DNA from: Bryobacteraceae bacterium
Lineage (GTDB): Bacteria; Acidobacteriota; Terriglobia; Bryobacterales; Bryobacteraceae
Reading direction: 5' to 3'
NCBI GenBank assembly: GCA_947458745.1
Contig: CANGYQ010000002.1
Span: forward strand, 310,001 to 374,000
DNA: 64,000 nucleotides
Of this stretch, positions 22,592 to 32,074 are shown one piece after another; the first letter of the stretch is position 1; each line of letters opens with the position of its first letter. A model generated the notes under the pieces. It ran no database searches. It was not told the DNA's origin and saw nothing but the letters and a program-made list of their open reading frames with translations. The translations under genes and the position numbers were made by a program.

Positions 22592-25500
22592 TCAATAGTA
22601 CAGTTTCAGGCCCATCTGAATCGACCGCTGTTGGTTTTGTGTACCGACACTGCGGCCAAAGTTCGGCGTACCGAAGGAACCGCCTGGGTTGCTGAAGTTC
22701 ACATTGTTGAACAGATTGAAGAACTCCGCCCGGTATTGGATCCGGAAGCGCTCAGAGATCTCAAAGTTCTTGAACATACCGATGTCGAAGTTCTTGAAGC
22801 CCGGTCCGCGCAGCACATTCCGTCCGAGGTTGCCGAATTGGAAGGCCGGTGCCGCCGCAAAGGCGGCCTGATTGAAATACGACCCACCTGGCCCAAACGT
22901 CTTGGTCCATCCATCCGGGTAAGGATTGCCAACCAAGTTCGGCCGTTGGAAGTTGCCGCGGGCACCGACGTTGGCATTGTCAAATGGGAGAGTGATATTG
23001 AAGGGACGCCCTGTCTCCAGGGTCCAGATGCCGGTGGTCTGCCAGCCGCCGATCAGCCACCGAGCGGGCGATTTCATCGCTGCTCCCGGTAAGGCATAGC
23101 TATAGCCCGTGTTGAACACGTGCGTCTGGTCAAAGCCGGAAGGGGCCATGTCGGCCTTGATGTTCTGGTTGTTCTGTGGCGAGGTGCCGCCGAACTCAGA
23201 GCTCAGGTCGATGCTCTTCTGGTAGGCATAGGAAGCGATGAAGGTAAGCCCCTTATTCAAGCGCTGCTCGGCCTTGGCGGTGAGGCCGTGATAGCGCGAT
23301 GACCCGATCGTCTTCAACTCGCTAAAGGCTCCGGCTTGCGGCCACGGGCGGCGTGGGTTGGGGTCGCCCGGCCCTGGAGCCGGGTCGTTGGTGCTGAGGA
23401 AGCTAGATAGATTGGTGCCCTTTGCACCTTGGTAGTTCACGTCCAGCAGCAGGGTCTGGGTCAGTTGGTGCTCCACGCCGATGTTCCAGTTCTGCATATA
23501 AGGCGTTTGCAGATCGCGGGCAATCGTATGCTGCGCGGAAGGGGCCACTCTTGCCGGGTCAAAGGAGGCGAAGAACTGGTCAGCTCGCGTGGGTGTCGCC
23601 CCCGCGATATTGATACCGGTCAGATTATCCGACAAAGAGTACGGCCAGTTGCCACGGCCGGTTGACCATTCCCACCCTGCCGGGGGGTTAAAGAAAATGC
23701 CATAAGCGCCCCGCACGACCGTGCGCGGCATCAGCCGATAGGCAAAGCCGATGCGTGGGGCGAAGTTGGCGTACTGCGGGCTGGCAATGGTCTTCTGAAT
23801 ATTCGCGGGTGCGCCAGTGATTGGATTCCGGCCGGTCCAGTAGAAGTTGCCGCCAATCGAATCGAAGCCTCCCATGCGACCGCGACGGTGGTGGGGCCAC
23901 TCGTTGTATTCCCATCGCAGGCCAAGATTAACGGTTAATTTGCTAGTCAGGCGAATGTCGTCCTGCACCCATAGGTGGTGCAGCTTCTGCGAGACGTCCA
24001 GGTCTGCTTCTCCGGTGATCCGGCCACCTCCGTTGTTGAGTCCTAGCAGGAAGCTGGCAAAGGGATGGCCGGTGGACGCCACATTCTGCGGGTCCGAGGT
24101 GGCGACATTGTTGAAATCAAAATTGAGAAACACCGAATCGTGGATGATCCGGAGTTGCGTGTAGTCGTACCCGAAAGCCAGCGTCTGCTTGCCCATGACC
24201 TTAGTTAAGGCAACCGAGCCTTGATAAGTAAAGTCAGGACCATTGACCAGGTTGCCGTTGCCCGGCCCGGTGACGTTGACGATGTTGAAGTTGACCGGGA
24301 AATCGAAGTTCCGGAAATTGGTCGGCACGTTCTGCAGGCCGTTGGTGCGGTATGTGTCGATGAACTTGTGGATCGGCCCCTGGCCAAGGTTCGCCCGCAA
24401 ATAGCCGACCCGGAAATCCAGCACTGTCGTGGGGTTAAAGATATGCGTGTCGCTGAAGGTTAAGCCCAGATACTTGTTGAAGGTGGACTGGCTGGCATTG
24501 GGAAGATTCTGAGGCGCCGACCGGAAGGCGTCAGTCCAGGAAAGACGCCCGAAAAAATTGTTCTTGTCGGAGAACTTGTGGTCAATCCTGGTATGCGTCT
24601 GGTTGTCATCACGCGCCTCGTTGGTGGAGTTGATGAAGTTGCTATTGTTGACGCTCGGGTTGAGGGACAGCGTATTGGGGAACCACAGGCCCATGTAGGC
24701 TCTGACGTAGGCGGGAGCCCGGGAGAGCGGAACCTGATTGTTCGCGAAGGCGTCGCGGGTGAAGATCGGCTGGCCCGCGGCATTGGTGCCCGTCCGGCGC
24801 TCGGTAAATGGGTCAAACACGGCCGCGAGCGGCGTCTGGCCGTTCAAGCTTCGGGAGAGGTCGCCGTTCTTCCAGGCCGCGTTGGGGATGGTTCCCAATT
24901 GGGTGACGCCCCGGCGTTGCCTGAATGCCTCGTAGTTGAAGAAGAAAAAGGTCCGGTTCTTTCCGTCGTAGACCTTGGGGATGGACAAGGGGCCGCCCAG
25001 AGTGAAGCCAAACTGGTTGAACTTAAACGGGGGCCGCCGGGCGGCAAAATAATCGCGGGAATCGAGCTCGGAATTACGGAGGAATTCGTACGCTGTCACG
25101 TGATACTCGTTGGTGCCGGACCGGATCGAGACCGCGATATTGGCCCCGGCGGCGGCCCCAAACTTGGCCGACATATTGGTCTGGATCTTAAACTCCGAGA
25201 TGGCGTCGATCGATGGGGCGATGGCCGCGGTCTTGAAGAACGTGCCGTTGTTGTACATACCGTCCAACGTGTAGTTCGAATTGTCACTGCGGCTGCCGGT
25301 GACCGAGAACGTGGTTGAATTTAACGTAGGTCCGCCGCCATTCGTGCCTCGGGTGGCGCCGGGCGTCAACCGGATCAGATTGTTAAAGTTGCGGCCATTC
25401 AGCGGCAATTCCACCACTTTGGAGTTGTCGATGGTGGTGGAGATGACGCCTTCGGTCGCCTTCAATTGTTCGCCTTCCGCCTCCACGCGAATCGTTTCGC

Positions 25501-25837
25501 TCACTTGGCCGACGCTCAGCCGGAAACTGAGCGAGATCGCACCGGCAACCTCTAACTTCAGTTTGTCTTGAAGCTGCTTGTTGAAATTCGGCGCGGTTAC
25601 TTCCACGCTGTAGATGCCAGGAATCAGCGAGAGCGCCTGGAAAAAGCCATCGTTGTTGGTGGCAATCTCTCGCGGTACACCGGTTTGGGTATTCAGCACC
25701 GTCACTTTCGCACCGGGTACGGCAGCACCGGACGGATCAATGACGTTGCCGACAATCGATCCGAGGGTGGTGCCTTGCCCAAGTGCATTGAGGGCCAATG
25801 CGGCAACGGCGAAAAGGAGCACGAAACTACGAAGCAT
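22592..25837 (-). CDS. Oar-like TonB-dependent outer-membrane receptor
   Basis: 1081 residues. The start is the ATG at 25837, preceded by AGGAG with six bases spacing, giving the signal peptide MLRSFVLLFAVAALALNALG. A carboxypeptidase-regulatory-like domain occupies about residues 24-105 (GSIVGNVIDPSGAAVPGAKV). The plug follows (VVELPLNGRNFNNLIRLTPG, ATRGTNGGG), then a long beta-barrel ending in an aromatic C-terminus (GLKLYY). This build is typical of the many Oar/SusC-like receptors in Acidobacteria, thought to import large oligomers using TonB energy. It lies in an operon with TPR and CRTAC1 genes, and a TonB-like transducer gene lies divergently upstream at 29747. Confidence 0.93.
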   Translation of the reverse strand: MLRSFVLLFAVAALALNALGQGTTLGSIVGNVIDPSGAAVPGAKVTVLNTQTGVPREIATNNDGFFQALSLIPGIYSVEVTAPNFNKQLQDKLKLEVAGAISLSFRLSVGQVSETIRVEAEGEQLKATEGVISTTIDNSKVVELPLNGRNFNNLIRLTPGATRGTNGGGPTLNSTTFSVTGSRSDNSNYTLDGMYNNGTFFKTAAIAPSIDAISEFKIQTNMSAKFGAAAGANIAVSIRSGTNEYHVTAYEFLRNSELDSRDYFAARRPPFKFNQFGFTLGGPLSIPKVYDGKNRTFFFFNYEAFRQRRGVTQLGTIPNAAWKNGDLSRSLNGQTPLAAVFDPFTERRTGTNAAGQPIFTRDAFANNQVPLSRAPAYVRAYMGLWFPNTLSLNPSVNNSNFINSTNEARDDNQTHTRIDHKFSDKNNFFGRLSWTDAFRSAPQNLPNASQSTFNKYLGLTFSDTHIFNPTTVLDFRVGYLRANLGQGPIHKFIDTYRTNGLQNVPTNFRNFDFPVNFNIVNVTGPGNGNLVNGPDFTYQGSVALTKVMGKQTLAFGYDYTQLRIIHDSVFLNFDFNNVATSDPQNVASTGHPFASFLLGLNNGGGRITGEADLDVSQKLHHLWVQDDIRLTSKLTVNLGLRWEYNEWPHHRRGRMGGFDSIGGNFYWTGRNPITGAPANIQKTIASPQYANFAPRIGFAYRLMPRTVVRGAYGIFFNPPAGWEWSTGRGNWPYSLSDNLTGINIAGATPTRADQFFASFDPARVAPSAQHTIARDLQTPYMQNWNIGVEHQLTQTLLLDVNYQGAKGTNLSSFLSTNDPAPGPGDPNPRRPWPQAGAFSELKTIGSSRYHGLTAKAEQRLNKGLTFIASYAYQKSIDLSSEFGGTSPQNNQNIKADMAPSGFDQTHVFNTGYSYALPGAAMKSPARWLIGGWQTTGIWTLETGRPFNITLPFDNANVGARGNFQRPNLVGNPYPDGWTKTFGPGGSYFNQAAFAAAPAFQFGNLGRNVLRGPGFKNFDIGMFKNFEISERFRIQYRAEFFNLFNNVNFSNPGGSFGTPNFGRSVGTQNQQRSIQMGLKLYY

Positions 25838-25927
25838 GAAAAACTCCTGGCGAAATTCGTGGACTTGGAGAACGATATCACCGCTTTTTGAGGAAAGCAA
25901 TACCTAATTGTTTACTTCTTTCAGGCG

Positions 25928-27580
25928 CTATTCCGGTTCGCGGATCCGATACTCGCGGCCGGCGGCCAGCTTCGGATGGCGGCTGCGTTTACCACTGGGC
26001 CAGTTGATTTCGACGTCAGCCTCGGTGGCGGCGCCCAGCCCGAAATGGAGGCGTGGGTCGTGGCTGGAAAGGTAGCTTTCACCGGCCCGGGGGGAAGCGG
26101 ATTGCGCTCGTCCACCAGCCGTTACCTTCACACGCGCCCCAATTCCGGCGCGATTGCTTTTCACCCCTTCGAGCGATAAGCGTATCCACTGTCCCCCGTC
26201 ACCCGCCCTCGCCGAATCGTTGCGCAGGAACACGGGCGGCGCGTCCATGACCGAGATCACCACGTCGAGATCGCCGTCATTGTCGAAATCGGCATAGGCG
26301 CCGCCACGCGCTGAAATGGGCTTGAGCGCCCGCAACCCGGCAGCCGCGGAACCATCGGTAAACTTGCCGTTTCCCAGATTCCGCAGCAGTTGGAGCGGCT
26401 GCCGGTAGGTTTCACGGATGCGGCCATCCACCTCCGGGTAGACATGCCCGTTAGCACAGAAAAGGTCGGGATGGCCATCGTTGTCGTAGTCGAGGAAGGC
26501 CGCCGCCCAGCCCAGATAGGGTACCGTCGGCTCGCCCACGCCCGCCGGGAAGGAGACATCGGTGAAGAAGCCGTCGCCGTCGTTGTGAAACAAGACGTAG
26601 TTATCACCCGCAAACGTGGTGACGAAAACGTCCATCCAGCCGTCGTGGTCATAGTCGCCCACCGCCACGCCCATGCTGGACATCTCCTTGCCGTCGGCAG
26701 AGTACGCCAGTCCGCTGGTGGTGCCCGCTTCCTCAAACGTGCCGTCGCCCTTATTGCGGTAGTAGTAGTTCGGGTTGGAATCATTGCCGACAAACAGGTC
26801 CGGCCAACCGTCGTTGTTGAAGTCCTCCCACACCGCCTGGAAGCCGAAATACAGCTTGCGGTCCGCCACACCGGCCACGGACGTGACGTCGGTGAATGTT
26901 CCGTCGCCATTGTTGCGATAGAGCGCATCGGGCACGCCCCGGTAGCCCAGCGGGCCGCAGGCATGCACCACGACACCACGATACTCGCAGGTCTTGAACT
27001 CCGGAGATTGGGCGTTGAAGTCGAGATAACCGGGCACAAACAGATCCAGATCCCCATCCCGGTCATAGTCGGCAAACGCCGCGCCCGCGTGCCAGATGTT
27101 GCCGCCCGCCACGCCCACCTTGGCCGTCACGTCAGTGAAGGTGCCATCGCCACGGTTGCGGTAGAGAATGTTGGGTCCGAAGTTGGTCACCAGCAGGTCG
27201 ACATGGCCATCGTTGTCGAAGTCGGCCGCGACGCAGCCGAAGCCCCACCCGCGGCCCGGGACGCCGGCCTTGGCGGTAACCTCAGCGAAGGTGCCGTTGT
27301 GAAGATTACGGTAGAGATGGTTAGTCGTGGTGGGCTGAGCCTTGCCTTGCAACTGCGCCAGGGTGGAGCCATTCACCAGATAAAGGTCCAGGTAGCCGTC
27401 GTGGTCGTAATCCAGCCAGCAGGCCCCGCTACCGTTCACTTCCAGCACGTACTTCTTCTGGGCGCCGCCGGACACGACCACGTCGCGAAGCCCGGCGATC
27501 GCCGCGACATCCTGGAAGGAGCGCGACACCGGGGACTGGGCTGCTAGCAGCAACCCCACGATGACGACGGTCCACTTCAA
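25928..27580 (-). CDS. CRTAC1-family FG-GAP/VCBS repeat protein with ASPIC/UnbV domain
   Basis: 550 residues. A signal peptide (about 1-20) is followed by seven or so FG-GAP/VCBS repeats carrying calcium-binding-type DxDxDG loops: DYDHDGYLDLYLVNG, DFDNDGHVDLLVTNFG, DYDRDGDLDLFVPGY, DFNNDGWPDLFVGND, DYDHDGWMDVFVTTF, DYDNDGHPDLFCANG and DFDNDGDLDVVISV. The C-terminal ASPIC/UnbV segment (SHDPRLHFGLGAATEADVEI, then NWPSGKRS) completes the CRTAC1 architecture. These are secreted beta-propellers of uncertain function. The start overlaps the stop of the preceding TPR gene (ATGA), and the Oar receptor gene follows 90 bases downstream. Confidence 0.92.
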   Translation of the reverse strand: MKWTVVIVGLLLAAQSPVSRSFQDVAAIAGLRDVVVSGGAQKKYVLEVNGSGACWLDYDHDGYLDLYLVNGSTLAQLQGKAQPTTTNHLYRNLHNGTFAEVTAKAGVPGRGWGFGCVAADFDNDGHVDLLVTNFGPNILYRNRGDGTFTDVTAKVGVAGGNIWHAGAAFADYDRDGDLDLFVPGYLDFNAQSPEFKTCEYRGVVVHACGPLGYRGVPDALYRNNGDGTFTDVTSVAGVADRKLYFGFQAVWEDFNNDGWPDLFVGNDSNPNYYYRNKGDGTFEEAGTTSGLAYSADGKEMSSMGVAVGDYDHDGWMDVFVTTFAGDNYVLFHNDGDGFFTDVSFPAGVGEPTVPYLGWAAAFLDYDNDGHPDLFCANGHVYPEVDGRIRETYRQPLQLLRNLGNGKFTDGSAAAGLRALKPISARGGAYADFDNDGDLDVVISVMDAPPVFLRNDSARAGDGGQWIRLSLEGVKSNRAGIGARVKVTAGGRAQSASPRAGESYLSSHDPRLHFGLGAATEADVEINWPSGKRSRHPKLAAGREYRIREPE

Positions 27581-29196
27581 GGCCGGCTTTCTCCCTTCAA
27601 CCGCTGCACCGCCGCCGCTTCCCGCTCCGCCATTTCGGTGAGCCCTAGACGCGCATAGACGCGCGACAATTCCAGCCGTAGCGCGGAGGACGAGGCATGG
27701 TCGGCTAACCCGTCCTCCAGCACCTGCCGCGCGCCGTCCAGCCGCCGCAGAGCCATCAGGCTACGGGCGGAACCCAGACGCGCGGCCAGCGTGGTGGACC
27801 GGTAGCGCAAGGCTGACTGATAGGCCTCGACTGCCGCGGCGTGATCACCCGTTCGCTGCAAGGTGTCCGCCAGCCCCAGAGCGGCCTCCGGCTGCCCGGG
27901 ATCCAATTCCAGCACTCGCGCGAATGCGGGGCGAGCTTCGGCATAGCGGCCCGCCCGCGCCAATTGCTGCGCCAAAGCCATGTGCGCGGTGGCCAGTTGC
28001 GGGAATCGAGCGATCGCCTGCCGCGCGGCCTCAACGGCGGCCTCCGTTTGGCCGGAGGACTCGAGCGCTTCAACCAACATCAGCGCTCCAGCGGGATCCG
28101 CCGCGGTGGCCGCTCCAGATTCGCGCAACAGCTTCACCGCCGCGGTCGCTGAGCCGGTCCGCAAGTAGGCCGTGGCTAGTAGTGCCGCCACGCGGGGATT
28201 GGGTGGGTCCAGGCGCCGTGCCGCTTCGAGAGCAGGCCGCGCCTCGGCGTAGCGCTGGTTCATCACCGCCGCCAGCCCCAGCGTCAACTGAGCCTCGGCC
28301 GACTGGGGCAACAATTGCACCGCCCGCTCAAGCGGCGCCAAGGCTTCCGTGGCCCGGTTCGAGCGCAGCAGCGCCAAGCCCAGGTTGAACTGCGCCGCGA
28401 AGTGGACGGGATCGCGCTTGGAGGCCTGCTGAAAGGTCTCGATTGCCTGCTGGGTCAACCCGGCTTTCACCCACACCAAACCGAGAGCTACCAAGGCCGC
28501 TGGATCGGTTTCAGGCCGGGCCACCAGGCGGCGGCCCAGGTCCGCGGCCTGCACCAAGTTCCCTTGCCGCACCTCGCCTGAAAGTTGCATCAGAGTCTCG
28601 ACGTCGGCGGCACTGGCGCTCTTCAGGCGGGCTCCGGTAGCGAGGGCCTCGCGCGCCAACTCCGCTTGGCCTAACTGCTGGCGCAATCGGCCCAGCCGGT
28701 AGTACAAAGAGCCATCCCAAGGTGTCTGACGGATGGCCAAGCCCAGTGCCTCGATGGCGCGGCCCGCTTGCCCAATCGTGCTGTAGGCCGCCGCCAACTG
28801 GGCCGCCGCGTCATGAACCGTCTCTTGCGATGCGACGACGGGTTCCAGCCACTGCACCGCCTCCGCCGCACGGTTCTCCAGCAAAGCAATGCGGCCGAGG
28901 AAGTAACGCGAATGATAGGCTGGCGGCGCGCTGCGGACGATCTGGGCGAATTGTTGTCTGGCGGCCGCAAGATTGCGCTGGCGGAACTGCACGTAGCCCA
29001 ACCGGAACGCTACTTCGGTGTCCGGCTGCCGCTTCATCAACTGCTGCAGCACCTGCTCCGCTTCTGGCAGCCGCTCCTGTTCGATCAGCGCCTCCGCCGC
29101 AGGCAGGCTTACAGGCTGCTGCGCCGGCACGGTGGGACTCAAGGCGAGCACCGCCCAGACACTCCGCGACATTCGCCCAGCTAGCTGCTGCCACAT
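27577..29196 (-). CDS. TPR-repeat protein, first gene of the Oar operon
   Basis: 539 residues with a signal-peptide-like N-terminus (VWAVLALSPTVPAQQ). About twelve TPR units follow, such as VAFRLGYVQFRQRNLAAARQ, LYYRLGRLRQQLGQAELARE, AAQFNLGLALLRSNRATEAL and AALGLADTLQRTGDHAAAVE. It overlaps the CRTAC1 start by four bases. TPR plus CRTAC1 pairs recur in Acidobacteria and related phyla and probably act together in the periplasm. The alternative start Met at residue 9 would be MSRSVWAV. Apart from scaffold-like architecture no function can be assigned. Confidence 0.85.
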   Translation of the reverse strand: MWQQLAGRMSRSVWAVLALSPTVPAQQPVSLPAAEALIEQERLPEAEQVLQQLMKRQPDTEVAFRLGYVQFRQRNLAAARQQFAQIVRSAPPAYHSRYFLGRIALLENRAAEAVQWLEPVVASQETVHDAAAQLAAAYSTIGQAGRAIEALGLAIRQTPWDGSLYYRLGRLRQQLGQAELAREALATGARLKSASAADVETLMQLSGEVRQGNLVQAADLGRRLVARPETDPAALVALGLVWVKAGLTQQAIETFQQASKRDPVHFAAQFNLGLALLRSNRATEALAPLERAVQLLPQSAEAQLTLGLAAVMNQRYAEARPALEAARRLDPPNPRVAALLATAYLRTGSATAAVKLLRESGAATAADPAGALMLVEALESSGQTEAAVEAARQAIARFPQLATAHMALAQQLARAGRYAEARPAFARVLELDPGQPEAALGLADTLQRTGDHAAAVEAYQSALRYRSTTLAARLGSARSLMALRRLDGARQVLEDGLADHASSSALRLELSRVYARLGLTEMAEREAAAVQRLKGESRP

Positions 29197-29746
29197 ACGT
29201 GCTCAGCTTATCTCAACACCGGCCTCGGGCAAGGCGCCGGAGAACCAACAAGGCATGGTGCACGTAATGGTCCTGGCTCCAGGCGGACTGAAGGTCCATT
29301 AGAGCCGATTGGCGCTGCGCTGCCTCGGGCCCTGGTAAGCTCCGTTCCCTCCGCAGAGGAGCCCTAACTCAGCGACACGCAGCCGAGAGATGAGCCAAGT
29401 ACGACTCGGGCATTGGAACAAAGTCTGTGAGGTGAGGGGTTGCTTTGTTCCTCCAAGCCAGCCAAGCCGCCCAAATCAGGGACGCCGTAATGGATCGAAG
29501 GCTCCCAGAGACGTGAGCCATGGTGAGCAATGCGAGGCTTGACACCAAATCCGGGGTATGACTAGTTGCCTGATCTTCGCTTCCGGCACGCCGGCCTTCG
29601 GTTTATCAACAATCGAATCATTCCACTGGGAATGGTTAGCCGCATCCGCCGATAGGCGTAGTCGCTCCGCAACACCCAACTGGTGTTCAGGCCCGGGGAC
29701 CGTCTTTGGCCAGACACAACCCCAGCCGACGGTGTAACCTAACTGA
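29197..29746. other. Intergenic region with a hairpin and a faint cassette-like segment
   Basis: No gene is seen between the divergent TPR and TonB-like genes. GGAACAAAG (29415-29423) and CTTTGTTCC (29443-29451) are a perfect 9-bp inverted repeat with a 19-base loop. At about 29510-29615 the order GTGAGCAAT (29523-29531), CAAATC, a CTTCGCTTCCGGC-like segment and TCAACAATCG loosely mirrors the left end of the tRNA-Ser cassettes. Confidence 0.4.
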
Positions 29747-31096
29747 TTGCGACGATGGCTCGCCCAGAACCGCCAGCGCTTGCCCGTTATGGCAGCGACT
29801 TTTGGTTTCCATGCCGGTTTGCTTGTCGGCATTGCCACCGCCCCCTACACGCGCCCCGTGTTCCGCCGCTTTGAGATCATCCTACCGGAGCATCTAAAGG
29901 AATTTCCGAATCGCCGGATCACTTACTTCCGTCCCGCCGATTTGCTCCCCGCCATCTCACCAGAGAGCGCGGCGACGCCGGAAGGCCTGACGATCAACCT
30001 TCCTCGGCCGGAGCTCTCCACAGTGAAAGTTACCCGGCCTGATCGGCCACCCCAGCCGCAAAGTATCGAAAGCCCCCGTCCGGATCCGCCGCCGCGCGTG
30101 GTGGAATCGCCCAACTTCGTGCGACCGGCAGCGCCGCCAGCGTCTGCGGCAGAGCCAGCGCTCCTTCCCGAGCCCCCGCCAACTCGGCCCGTGCGCGCCT
30201 TTGTTGCGCCGCCCAAACCGGCTGCGACACAGGCCCCCCCCACGCTCGCCGATCTCGCCACCACACCACCCGTGACGCCGGTGGAAAAGCCGGTCCTCGC
30301 CGTACCGCTGGGAACACTCGTTCCGGAAACGAAGTTTGCCCCGAAACCCTTTGTCGCGCCCACGGCAAAAACCGCGGAGGGCAAGGCTTCCGCTGGGTCG
30401 GCCAAGCAATTCATGGAATTGCCAGCGCCCGGCACCGGAACCGTTACCGAAGCCGTGATCAGCATCAACCCACAGGGTCTGGTTCCGCCGAAGCTCAGCG
30501 GCAATGCGCCCGCATCGATTGAAGCCGGAGTCTCACGGGGTTCCGGGGCCGGCAAGCAGTCCGCCGTGCCGGTTGTGCCCGGTGTGGCCATCCCCGGCAA
30601 CGCCCGTCCCGCCGCACCACCGCCCGTCAATCTGCCGGCGCGCCCGTTGGCGCCCCCCGCGCTGGGCCCCACGCGTGTCACGCCGGACCTGGCGACCTCG
30701 GAAGTCTCGATCGGCCAGCGGCCCGGCACCCGCTCCCTCCCCGCGCCGGTGGAAGCCTTTTTCGCCGCCCGGACCGTCTACACCACCAGCCTGGCCGTAC
30801 CCTCTGACCGTCCGGGCGCAGCGGAATGGACCATCTGGTTCGCCGAACCCCCGGGATCGCCCCCCGCCCGGCTGATGCGCCCGCCGAAGGTGGCCGTCCG
30901 GATGACGCCCGCCCACGTGGCCGCCGGCAGCCGCCAGTACCTGATCACCCGTCTCAGCGCGGAAGGCACCCTTAAGGTGATCTCGGGTAGCAGTGACCCG
31001 GTGCTGACCAAAACGCTCGAATCCTGGCAGTTCCGCCCGGCCCAACGCGGCAATCTGCCGGTGGAGGTGGACCTCATCGTGGAAGTGCTGCCGTAA
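29747..31096 (+). CDS. TonB-like energy transducer with long proline-rich linker
   Basis: 449 residues from a TTG start; an in-frame ATG at 29789 would remove part of the cytoplasmic end. A basic N-terminus leads into one membrane helix at about residues 15-33 (MAATFGFHAGLLVGIATA). Residues 60-340 are rich in Pro, Ala and Thr, as expected for a periplasm-spanning linker. The last about 100 residues resemble TonB C-terminal domains (LSAEGTLKVISGSSDPVLTK, ESWQFRPAQRGNLPVEVDLI). It would couple inner-membrane proton force to receptors such as the Oar-like protein of the divergent operon. No exbB or exbD is nearby. Similarity is architectural, so confidence is moderate. Confidence 0.7.
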   Translation: MRRWLAQNRQRLPVMAATFGFHAGLLVGIATAPYTRPVFRRFEIILPEHLKEFPNRRITYFRPADLLPAISPESAATPEGLTINLPRPELSTVKVTRPDRPPQPQSIESPRPDPPPRVVESPNFVRPAAPPASAAEPALLPEPPPTRPVRAFVAPPKPAATQAPPTLADLATTPPVTPVEKPVLAVPLGTLVPETKFAPKPFVAPTAKTAEGKASAGSAKQFMELPAPGTGTVTEAVISINPQGLVPPKLSGNAPASIEAGVSRGSGAGKQSAVPVVPGVAIPGNARPAAPPPVNLPARPLAPPALGPTRVTPDLATSEVSIGQRPGTRSLPAPVEAFFAARTVYTTSLAVPSDRPGAAEWTIWFAEPPGSPPARLMRPPKVAVRMTPAHVAAGSRQYLITRLSAEGTLKVISGSSDPVLTKTLESWQFRPAQRGNLPVEVDLIVEVLP

Positions 31097-31213
31097 CTGC
31101 CGCTACGCCGTTCAAGCGGCGTCATCGAGAGAACGAGCACTTTGACGGCATCATTTCGTTGATCGCCCCAAGCTGACACATGGTTCCCGGAGCATGCAGC
31201 GCCACCAAAAACA

Positions 31214-31245
31214 AAAGCGACCGCCCCCGGAGGGACAGCCGCTTT
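31214..31245 (-). terminator. Terminator of the PEP-CTERM gene
   Basis: On the minus strand, AAAGCG and CGCTTT close a longer GC-rich stem (GTCCC with GGGGGC inside) followed by TGTTTTTGG. It starts about 30 bases after the stop codon of the gene at 31277. It may also stop plus-strand transcripts from the TonB-like gene. Confidence 0.6.
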
Positions 31246-31276
31246 CGGAGAGAACCAAATCAGGAGCAGCGACGCC

Positions 31277-32074
31277 TTAGCTTTGCTTCCGGCGGCGACG
31301 CACAGCGAACACCAAACCCGAGAAGCCCAACGCCAGCGAAGCGTAGAAGCTTGGCTCGGGAACGACGGAGGCAGCTAGGTTCTGACCGTAGATCTCGAAG
31401 AGCACCGCTTCACCGTCGCCAGCACCAGTGCGGGAAAGTGTAACCTTACCCGAAAGAGACCAGTCATAAGTCGCCAGATTCGTGTCTGAGTAGACCCACT
31501 GCAGATGGAAACCCGCGCCGTCCGCAGCTTTGCCGGAATACCCCGGGCCGGCTCCAGTGGTCGGCGTTACCGTACCACTCGCAAATGAGCCAGTGGTCGA
31601 GGTCCCGCCCGTGAAGGAAAAGTTGGAAAAGACAGCAGACGATGCGCTCGGGCCTTCTTCAGAGGCGCGCACCGCCAGTTGCAGGGTGTTGAACGGGTTG
31701 GCGTTCGGTGACGTGCCTGTCGTATAGGAGCTCCCTAATGTGGCAGCGAACTGGTCGGTAGCGCTATTCGTGCCGGTGGTTCCCCAGTACTGAGTGGTGG
31801 TCACAGTGGTCGTGGTGTTGGTCAGCTGCCAACTAAAGCCAGTGGTCGCACTGTGTGACAACACAAAGTCAAACAGATCGCCACTCAGGTCGGAAACATT
31901 GCCCAAGTTGCGGTCTAGACCGTTCGTGGGGCCAGAAATGTTATTGCTCAAGCGTTGGTCAAAGTTACCATCCGAAATGCGGTAACGGCCGTTCACGACA
32001 GTGCTGCCGGATCCCAACGTCACCAAATTCGAGTTGATATAAACATTCTGCGCAAAAGCGGCAGGCACCAGCAC
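31277..32074 (-). CDS. PEP-CTERM sorting-signal protein
   Basis: 265 codons in the frame given, ending in a clear PEP-CTERM tail: VPEPSFYASLALGFSGLVFA, then RRRRKQS. The tail gives the tripartite motif, helix and basic end recognised by exosortase. The body is rich in Ser, Thr and Gly, with extracellular-type beta sequence. The N-terminus ends in a signal-peptidase site (PAAFAQ), but no good start codon exists; GTG at 32074 leaves only a stub. In-frame sequence extends upstream (RTLSLAAVLVPAAFAQ) to a stop near 32131 without ATG, so a CTG start or N-terminal mutation is possible. It is surface-sorted, often with exopolysaccharide. No exosortase lies in this window. Confidence 0.8.
   Translation of the reverse strand: MLVPAAFAQNVYINSNLVTLGSGSTVVNGRYRISDGNFDQRLSNNISGPTNGLDRNLGNVSDLSGDLFDFVLSHSATTGFSWQLTNTTTTVTTTQYWGTTGTNSATDQFAATLGSSYTTGTSPNANPFNTLQLAVRASEEGPSASSAVFSNFSFTGGTSTTGSFASGTVTPTTGAGPGYSGKAADGAGFHLQWVYSDTNLATYDWSLSGKVTLSRTGAGDGEAVLFEIYGQNLAASVVPEPSFYASLALGFSGLVFAVRRRRKQS

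Noticed and set aside
26390..27547. 385-codon plus-strand frame opposite the CRTAC1 gene
   Set aside because: It is the complement of repeated DxDxDG codons and yields only valine/histidine-rich low-complexity sequence.
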